The translations under genes and the position numbers were made by a program. A stretch of 64,000 bases of DNA from Blastococcus sp. LR1 (lineage in GTDB: Bacteria; Actinomycetota; Actinomycetes; Mycobacteriales; Geodermatophilaceae), in contig NZ_JAIUJY010000001.1 in the NCBI RefSeq assembly GCF_020166105.1, positions 806,001 through 870,000 on the forward strand, in the 5' to 3' direction. The notes under the pieces are model-generated. The model was not told the DNA's origin and made no database searches. It saw only the letters and a program-made list of their open reading frames with translations. Of this stretch, positions 57,770 to 64,000 are shown one piece after another (position 1 is the stretch's first letter; every line of letters starts with the position of its first letter).

Positions 57770-58599
57770 CCGTCACCGCGACCGACACGACCGTCCACCT
57801 CGACCCGGACCGGCACATCCCGGGCGTGCGCTCCCCCGGCTTCGCCGAGACGCTGCGGGCCGAGTGGATCAAGTTCTGGACCGTCCGCTCGACGATGTGG
57901 GCGACGGCGATGCTCTTCCTCCTCGGCGCCGGCCTGACCGTGCTGATCTGCGCGACCAACGCCGAGTGGCTGGCCAGCAGCGAGGCCGACGAGAGCCCCG
58001 GCTCGTTCATCACCTTCGGCATGACCTTCGCCCAGATCACCGCGATCGTGCTCGGCACACTGGCCGTCACCAGCGAGTACGGCACCGGGATGATCCGCGC
58101 GACGCTGGCCGCGACCCCGCGGCGTGGAGCGGTCCTGGCGGCCAAGGCGATCGTGCTCGTCGGCACGCTGTTCGTCGCCGGCGTCGTCACCGCCCTCGCC
58201 GGCTACCTGGGCGGCAACTTCTTCCTCGACCGGGAAGGCATCGGCCTGGCGCTCTCCGACGACGGCATGCTGCGGTCGATCCTCGGCAGCGGCCTGTACA
58301 TGGCCGGGCTCGGGCTGCTGGCGGCGGCCGTCGGCCTGCTCGTGCGGCACACCGCCGCGGCGCTGTCGATCGTGCTGGCGCTGGTGTTCGTCGTCGGCAC
58401 CATGGTGATGCTGCTGCCCGGCGCCTGGGGCGAGTGGACGTCCAAGCTCATGCCGGGGAACGCGGGCGCCTCGATCGCCACCCCGGTGTCGTTCAACCCG
58501 AACCTGCTCGACCCGTGGGTCGGCTTCGCGGTGTTCTGCGCCGAGGTCGCCGTCGTCCTGCTCGCCGGGTACCTGTCCTTCCGCCGTCGCGACGCCTGA
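57766..58599 (+). CDS. ABC transporter permease (ABC-2 type)
   Basis: A 277-residue membrane protein with about six helices, including TMWATAMLFLLGAGLTVLIC, FAQITAIVLGTLAVTSEYGTGMIRATLA (the conserved EYGTGMIR motif) and IVLALVFVVGTMVMLLPGAW. Partner of the upstream ATPase. The substrate cannot be told. A terminator hairpin follows. Confidence 0.88.
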   Translation: MTVTATDTTVHLDPDRHIPGVRSPGFAETLRAEWIKFWTVRSTMWATAMLFLLGAGLTVLICATNAEWLASSEADESPGSFITFGMTFAQITAIVLGTLAVTSEYGTGMIRATLAATPRRGAVLAAKAIVLVGTLFVAGVVTALAGYLGGNFFLDREGIGLALSDDGMLRSILGSGLYMAGLGLLAAAVGLLVRHTAAALSIVLALVFVVGTMVMLLPGAWGEWTSKLMPGNAGASIATPVSFNPNLLDPWVGFAVFCAEVAVVLLAGYLSFRRRDA

Positions 58600-58611
58600 G
58601 GAAGCACCCCC

Positions 58612-58640
58612 TGTGCCCCGGCCGGCCCGGCCGGGGCACA
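58612..58640. terminator. Terminator hairpin after the ABC genes
   Basis: A perfect 13-bp stem (TGTGCCCCGGCCG and complement) with a three-base loop, 13 bp after the permease stop and just before the next gene. Confidence 0.8.
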
Positions 58641-58648
58641 GTTGTGGC

Positions 58649-58993
58649 ATGACCACGCCGGAAGCCGAGGCCGAGGGCCGCCGCCGCGCCGAGAAGCTGC
58701 TGGAGCACCTGTCCGAGGGCGAGGACGACGCCGTCGACGCGCTCCTCGCCGAGTGGACCGAGGTCCGCGACCTCGTCTACGTCGGTGCGGGGCTGACCGT
58801 GATCGCCCGCGCCGAGGGGCGGGTGCTGCCCACCGCCCAACGGGCGCAGGCGAGCACCCGGCAGGGGAAGCTCGGCGAGTTCCGCAACTCCCAGCGCGAC
58901 GACCCTGCGGGCCTGCGCATCTGGTTGCGCAAGGCGGGCGAGGAGATCCTCTTCATCCGCTCGCTGCAGGCAGCGGTCGCCCGCCTGCCCTGA
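58649..58993 (+). CDS. Small helical hypothetical protein
   Basis: A 114-residue, mainly helical protein (RRRAEKLLEHLSEGEDDAVDALL, LVYVGAGLTVIARAEGRVL, AGEEILFIRSLQAAVARLP). The hydrophobic middle could pack in a bundle. No family recognised. ATG at 58649, with no clear ribosome site; a GTG at 58613 lies inside the terminator and is less likely. Confidence 0.55.
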   Translation: MTTPEAEAEGRRRAEKLLEHLSEGEDDAVDALLAEWTEVRDLVYVGAGLTVIARAEGRVLPTAQRAQASTRQGKLGEFRNSQRDDPAGLRIWLRKAGEEILFIRSLQAAVARLP

Positions 58994-59012
58994 CACCGAG
59001 CAGGGAGGCCCC

Positions 59013-59552
59013 GTGGCGCTGATGACGGTGGGGCACGGCCCCGAGCACCGCGACCCCCTGGGCGCTCGCCTGACGGCCGCCGGGGTGGAGCTCGTCGTCG
59101 ACGTGCGGCGCTTCCCGGGCAGCCGGAACAACCCCGACGTCCGCCGGGAAGCGCTCGCCGAGTGGCTGCCGGCCGTCGGCATCGGCTACCGCTGGGAGGA
59201 ACGCCTGGGCGGGCGTCGCTCGCTGCCGAAGGGCACCCCGGTGGTCGACGACTGGTGGACCGTCACGCAGTTCGCCGCCTACGCGGCGTACACCCGGACG
59301 CCGGAGTTCGCCGAGGGGCTGCACGAGGTGCTGCGCGAGGCGGAGGGTCGCACGGTGGCGGTGATGTGCAGCGAGAGCGTCTGGTGGCGGTGCCACCGGC
59401 GGATCGTCGCCGACGTCGCGGTGCTGGCCCACCGGTGCGACGTCGTCCACCTCATGCCCGACGGCCGGCTCGCCCCGCACCGCCCCTCCGAGGCTGCCGT
59501 CCTCCTCGACGGCGTCCTCACCTGGCCCCGCGCTGTTGATCAGGAGAGCTGA
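59013..59552 (+). CDS. DUF488 family protein
   Basis: A 179-residue protein of the DUF488 family. Motifs: TVGHGPEHRDPLGARL, LVVDVRRFPGSRNNPDV (family core), the tyrosine and proline-rich middle, and VMCSESVWWRCHRRIVAD with the paired Cys-Cys-His pattern that may bind metal. Function of the family is not established. GTG at 59013 follows GGGAGG. The stop lies within a 21-bp repeat. Confidence 0.85.
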   Translation: MALMTVGHGPEHRDPLGARLTAAGVELVVDVRRFPGSRNNPDVRREALAEWLPAVGIGYRWEERLGGRRSLPKGTPVVDDWWTVTQFAAYAAYTRTPEFAEGLHEVLREAEGRTVAVMCSESVWWRCHRRIVADVAVLAHRCDVVHLMPDGRLAPHRPSEAAVLLDGVLTWPRAVDQES

Positions 59553-59621
59553 TCATCAAGCGTCCTGGCTCAGCACCGGTGGTGAGCCAGGACGCCTAAC
59601 GATCAGGTCAGCTGATCATCA
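59538..59621. repeat. Two 21-bp direct repeats flanking a terminator
   Basis: Copies at 59538-59558 and 59601-59621 match in 19 of 21 bases. Each contains a dyad of the GATCAG...CTGATC kind. They bracket the hairpin between DUF488 and pruA, giving a symmetric 84-bp element. Confidence 0.7.
59560..59595. terminator. Bidirectional terminator between DUF488 gene and pruA
   Basis: A perfect 13-bp stem (GCGTCCTGGCTCA and complement) with a ten-base loop that can itself form CACC/GGTG. It faces the 3' ends of both genes. Confidence 0.85.
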
Positions 59622-59643
59622 GCAGGGGCGGAACGCCGCCCGG

Positions 59644-61269
59644 TCACTGCATGTGCGGGTAGGTGTGGTCCGTCGGCGGTGCGAACGTCTCCTTGATCGA
59701 CCGGGTCGACGTCCAGCGCGTGAGGTTCTGCTTCGCGCCGGCCTTGTCGTTCGTGCCGCTGGCCCGCCCGCCACCGAAGGGCTGCTGGCCGACGACGGCG
59801 CCGGTCGGCTTGTCGTTGACGTAGAAGTTGCCCGCCGCGTGCCGGAGGAACTTCTGCGCGTGCGCGATCGCCGTGCGGTCCTGCGCGATGACCGCGCCGG
59901 TGAGCGCGTAGGGCGCCGCCGACTCCATCTGGGTCAGCACCGCGTCGTACTCGGCGTCCTCGTAGACGTGCACCGCCAGCACCGGGCCGAAGTACTCGGT
60001 GGTGAACACCTCGTGGCCGGGGTCGGTGCCCTCGATGATCGTGGGCCGCACGAAGAAGCCCTCGCGATCGTCGGCGGTGCCGCCCGCGACGATCGAGAGC
60101 GACGGGTCGGCGTCCACCCGGTCCAGCACGCCCGAGAGCTTCGAGAACGACTTCCGGTCGATGACCGCGCCCAGGAAGTTGGAGAAGTCGGTGACGTCGC
60201 CCATCGTCAGGGACTCGGTGACGCCGACGAGGTCGTCGCGCATCCGCGCCCAGACCGACCGCGGCACGTAGGCCCGGGAGGCCGCGGAGCACTTCTGCCC
60301 CTGGTACTCGAAGGCGCCGCGGACCAGCGCGGTGCGCAGCACGTCGACGTCGGCCGAGGGATGGGCGACGACGAAGTCCTTGCCGCCGGTCTCGCCCACG
60401 ATGCGGGGGTAGCCGCGGTAGTTCGCGATGTTCTCCCCCACCGTGCGCCACAGGTGCTGGAAGACCGGCGTCGACCCGGTGAAGTGGATGCCGGCGAGGT
60501 CGCGGTCGGCCAGCGCGACCTCCGACACCGCCACGCCGTCGCCGGTCACCAGGTTGATGACGCCCGGCGGCAGGCCGGCCTCCTCCAGCAGCCGCATGAG
60601 GAAGTGCGCGGCGAACTGCTGGGTGGGCGCGGGCTTCCAGACGACGGAGTTGCCCATCAGCGCCGGAGCGGTGGGCAGGTTGCCGGCGATCGCGGTGAAG
60701 TTGAACGGCGTGATCGCGTAGACGAAGCCCTCGAGCGGCCGGTGGTCGCTGCGGTTCCAGGCCCCCGGCGAGGACTCCGGCTGCTCGGCCAGGATCTCGC
60801 GGGCGAAGTGCACGTTCCAGCGCCAGAAGTCGATCAACTCGCAGGCGCTGTCGATCTCCGCCTGCTGCGCGGTCTTGCTCTGGCCGAGCATCGTGGCCGC
60901 GTTCAGCGTCTGCCGCCACGGGCCGGCGAGCAGGTCGGCGGCGCGGAGGAACACCGCCGCCCGGTCGTCGAAGGAGAGCTCCGACCAGCCGGGTGCGGCC
61001 TCCTTGGCGCAGCGGACGGCGTCCTGCGCGTCGCCGGAGGTGGCGTGCGCCGCCGTGCCGAGGACGGCGGCGTGCCGGTGCGGCTGCACGACGTCGAACC
61101 GCTCGCCGGCGGCCATCCGCTGCCGGCCGCCGATCGTGCTGGTCAGCTCGACGGGGTCGGCGGCCAGCTCGGCCAGCCGCCGCTGCAGCTCGTCGCGCTC
61201 GGGAGTGCCCGGCGCATAGGTGAGCACCGGCTCGTTGCGGGGGCCGGGAACTCGGGTGACGGCGTCCAT
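59644..61269 (-). CDS. pruA: 1-pyrroline-5-carboxylate dehydrogenase
   Basis: Oxidises glutamate semialdehyde to glutamate with NAD+, second step of proline breakdown. The 541 residues have the aldehyde dehydrogenase motifs VYAITPFNFTAIAGN, IVGETGGKDFVV (Glu) and EYQGQKCSAASR (nucleophile Cys about 325). The frame extends upstream; ATG at 61269 follows AGAGGAA and gives MDAVTRVPGPRNEPV, the family start. Second in the pruB-pruA operon, 11 bp after pruB. Confidence 0.94.
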   Translation of the reverse strand: MDAVTRVPGPRNEPVLTYAPGTPERDELQRRLAELAADPVELTSTIGGRQRMAAGERFDVVQPHRHAAVLGTAAHATSGDAQDAVRCAKEAAPGWSELSFDDRAAVFLRAADLLAGPWRQTLNAATMLGQSKTAQQAEIDSACELIDFWRWNVHFAREILAEQPESSPGAWNRSDHRPLEGFVYAITPFNFTAIAGNLPTAPALMGNSVVWKPAPTQQFAAHFLMRLLEEAGLPPGVINLVTGDGVAVSEVALADRDLAGIHFTGSTPVFQHLWRTVGENIANYRGYPRIVGETGGKDFVVAHPSADVDVLRTALVRGAFEYQGQKCSAASRAYVPRSVWARMRDDLVGVTESLTMGDVTDFSNFLGAVIDRKSFSKLSGVLDRVDADPSLSIVAGGTADDREGFFVRPTIIEGTDPGHEVFTTEYFGPVLAVHVYEDAEYDAVLTQMESAAPYALTGAVIAQDRTAIAHAQKFLRHAAGNFYVNDKPTGAVVGQQPFGGGRASGTNDKAGAKQNLTRWTSTRSIKETFAPPTDHTYPHMQ

Positions 61270-61280
61270 GGGGGTTCCTC

Positions 61281-62213
<933 letters not shown>

Positions 62214-62306
62214 GACAGCTCCTCGGCAGACGGATCCGGACACCGCGAACGCTAGGCACCCCCACCCGTCGGGGCCAGGGACAGATGTCGGGACTTCGGC
62301 CGTCTG

Positions 62307-62328
62307 GTCTCATACAGCTGTACGAGAC
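62307..62328. promoter_or_regulatory. 22-bp palindrome between pruB and its regulator
   Basis: GTCTCaTACAG and CTGTAcGAGAC are 11-base arms that meet with no spacer and differ at one position. It sits 11 bp before the regulator's GTG, so binding there would allow both autoregulation and control of the divergent pruBA operon. Confidence 0.6.
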
Positions 62329-62339
62329 GACGAGAGGGT

Positions 62340-63485
62340 GTGGCACCGCTGCGCGACGACCTGCAGGACCTGGTGGACGAGGTGTCGCGGGTGCTGGCCG
62401 CGCCGGCCACCCTCGAGGACGCCGACTTCACGCTGCTCGCGTTCTGCGCCCACGACGACAGCGGCGCCGATCCGATGGACGCCGTCCGCACGCGGTCGAT
62501 CCTCACCCGCGGATCGGCCCCGGAGACCCGCCGCCGCTTCGAGGACTTCGGCATCACCGCGGCGACCCGGCCGCTGCGCACACCCGCGGACCCGGCGTCG
62601 GGCATCCTCACGCGACTGGTCCTGCCCGTGCGGCACGGGGACCGCACGCGTGGCTACCTGTGGCTGCTCGACGGCGGCCGGATCGACCCCGACGACGACG
62701 CCGACCCGGCTCTCGTCCGCGCGATGGACCTGGCCGCCACCGCCGGTCGGCTGCTGGCCGACCGGACTCCGGACGATCTGGGGCGGGCGCTCGCCGGCGC
62801 CCTGGGTGGGCGCCCCGGAGCGCGGGCGCAGGCGGAGCGCCGGCTCGCCGACCGCCTGACCGACGACGTCGCGCAGGTGCTCGTCGCGCTCTCCCCTGCC
62901 GGCGGTCTCCCGGCCGGCTGGCGGCTCCCGGGGGCCGGGGCCGTGGCCACCCCCATGTCCGACGCTGCCGGAGCCGACGCCGCGGTGGCCGTCCTCGTTC
63001 CGCTGGCGTCCGCCGGTGACCTCCGCCCGGCGGGCGCGCTGGCGGCCGCGTCGCTCCGGTCCCTGCCGGCGGGGAGCTCCGCCGGTGTCTCCCTCGTGCG
63101 CCGGGGCACCGGCCAGCTCGCCGCGCAGTGGCGGGAGGCACGCGCGGCGGCCCGGGTGGCCGGAGCCGTGTCGCGCTTCTCGCCGGTGGCCCACTGGGCG
63201 GAGCTCGGCGCCTGGCGCGCGATCAGCGACCTTCCCGGCCCCGATCCGGCGGTGCTGCCGCTGCTGGCCGATCCGGTGCTCACGGAGACCGCCGAGACCT
63301 ACCTCGACGCCGCCGGCAGCGCCGCGCGCACGGCCGAGGCGCTGCGCATCCACCGGCAGACGCTGTACTACCGCCTCGGCCGCATCACCGAGCTCACCGG
63401 GCTGGACCTCACCGACGGGGACGACCGGCTGCTGCTGCACGCCGGCCTGCGCGCGGCCCGCCTCTCCGGGCTCGACCGCCCCTGA
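62340..63485 (+). CDS. PucR/CdaR-family regulator, PruC-like
   Basis: A 381-residue transcription factor. The N-terminal two thirds is a GAF-like ligand region. The C-terminal PucR helix-turn-helix reads AEALRIHRQTLYYRLGRITELTGLDL (landmarks RQTLYYRLGRI). Its place divergent from pruB-pruA matches the mycobacterial PruC arrangement, so it probably activates proline catabolism when proline or pyrroline-5-carboxylate is present. GTG at 62340, with GAGAGG just before. Confidence 0.85.
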   Translation: MAPLRDDLQDLVDEVSRVLAAPATLEDADFTLLAFCAHDDSGADPMDAVRTRSILTRGSAPETRRRFEDFGITAATRPLRTPADPASGILTRLVLPVRHGDRTRGYLWLLDGGRIDPDDDADPALVRAMDLAATAGRLLADRTPDDLGRALAGALGGRPGARAQAERRLADRLTDDVAQVLVALSPAGGLPAGWRLPGAGAVATPMSDAAGADAAVAVLVPLASAGDLRPAGALAAASLRSLPAGSSAGVSLVRRGTGQLAAQWREARAAARVAGAVSRFSPVAHWAELGAWRAISDLPGPDPAVLPLLADPVLTETAETYLDAAGSAARTAEALRIHRQTLYYRLGRITELTGLDLTDGDDRLLLHAGLRAARLSGLDRP

Positions 63486-63500
63486 CCCGACCCGGTCACC

Positions 63501-63506
63501 TACGCT
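63501..63506 (+). promoter_or_regulatory. Candidate -10 element (TACGCT) of the heme oxygenase gene
   Basis: TACGCT fits TANNNT and ends eight bases before the ATG at 63515. The gap to the upstream stop is only 29 bp, so transcription from upstream is also possible. Confidence 0.35.
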
Positions 63507-63514
63507 CGGACCCG

Positions 63515-64000
63515 ATGGCTGCGGACGACACGACAGAGCACCAGGACGACCGCAGCGACCGCGACGTCCTGCGGCGGCTGCGCACCGGCACGGCCGCCGA
63601 GCACGAGGCGGTCGAGGCCACCCTGGACCTGCTGGATCCCCGGCTGGACCGCGACCGGCTCGGCCGCGCGCTCGCCGTGATGCACGGTTTCTGGGTGGCC
63701 GCCGAGCACGGCCTCGACGAGTGGGCGGCCCGCTGCCCGGCGGACGCCGCCGCCGTGGACTGGCCCCGGCGCCGGCGGGCGGACCTCTTCGCCGCGGACC
63801 TGCGCGCCCTGGGCGCCGACGTCCCGGACGACGCCCCGCAGCTGCCGGCCGTGACCGGCACCGACGAGGCGCTGGGCCGGCTGTACGTGCTGGAGGGCTC
63901 GACCCTGGGCGGCACGTTCATCGACCGGCACCTGGCGACGCTGCCTCCCCTCGCCGACGTGCGCATCGCCGCCTTCTCGCCCTACGGCCCCGAGACCGGG
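63515..64000 (+). CDS. Biliverdin-producing heme oxygenase, 5' part
   Basis: The first 162 residues of a heme oxygenase; the gene runs off the window. The proximal heme ligand is expected to be His30 in GTAAEHEAVEATLDLL. The distal helix region shows EALGRLYVLEGSTLGGTFIDRHL (about 118-138; glycines typical of the kinked helix). It resembles the bacteriophytochrome-linked BphO type. It opens heme to biliverdin, CO and iron. A phytochrome gene could lie downstream, outside the window. Confidence 0.82.
   Translation, partial: MAADDTTEHQDDRSDRDVLRRLRTGTAAEHEAVEATLDLLDPRLDRDRLGRALAVMHGFWVAAEHGLDEWAARCPADAAAVDWPRRRRADLFAADLRALGADVPDDAPQLPAVTGTDEALGRLYVLEGSTLGGTFIDRHLATLPPLADVRIAAFSPYGPETG

Overview
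The window is 64 kb of very GC-rich DNA with many GTG starts and chains of 4-base stop/start overlaps (ATGA, GTGA). Promoters often look leaderless (TANNNT a few bases upstream of the start codon). Gene content fits a high-GC actinobacterium: a DUF222/HNH endonuclease, two GAF-ANTAR regulators, an Ig-type L,D-transpeptidase lipoprotein, mycobacterial-type fad genes, and a PruABC-type proline module. Family Geodermatophilaceae (Blastococcus, Geodermatophilus, Modestobacter) is my best guess, by gene style only. I see no CRISPR array, insertion sequence, prophage or rRNA; the DNA reads as chromosome.

Region 1 (308-21546) is a nearly complete cobalamin locus. CobG, CobH, a CobI-CobJ fusion, CobK, CbiD, CobM, CobL, CobD and CobQ lie on both strands up to 12126. 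A cobalamin riboswitch then precedes an unbroken + strand run. It encodes an AAA+/VWA chelatase subunit, CobO, CobB, the cobalt ECF transporter CbiMNQO, a CobE/CbiG-C protein, a CobC-type PLP enzyme and a CysG/CobA-type methyltransferase. The pathway is mixed: oxygen-dependent CobG is paired with CbiD, and no CobF or CobN is present here.

Region 2 (21516-30528) holds two GAF-ANTAR regulators around a small gene, a chromate module (split ChrB, ChrA), a membrane chemoreceptor-like protein, and a Baeyer-Villiger-type monooxygenase overlapping a cholesterol-oxidase-like GMC oxidoreductase.

Region 3 (30631-49505) is acyl-CoA catabolism. A seven-gene operon (acyl-CoA dehydrogenase, TIGR03084 protein, AtuA/DUF1446 protein, both subunits of a biotin-dependent acyl-CoA carboxylase, acyl-CoA synthetase, enoyl-CoA hydratase) is followed by a TetR regulator and a divergent acyl-CoA dehydrogenase. 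Next come a leftward operon (acyl-CoA dehydrogenase, FadA, FadB, TetR) and a divergent FadD15-like ligase. Palindromic operators lie in the divergent gaps.

Region 4 (49512-64000) is mixed: a membrane-protein/winged-helix pair whose promoter is a perfect 22-bp inverted repeat; a MoaD-like/BNR-propeller pair; an L,D-transpeptidase; tRNA-Lys(CTT); a divergent ATP-grasp/flavoprotein pair; an ABC exporter with three phased TCAGGG repeats upstream; a DUF488 protein; proline catabolism (PruA, PruB) divergent from a PucR-type regulator; and the start of a heme oxygenase.
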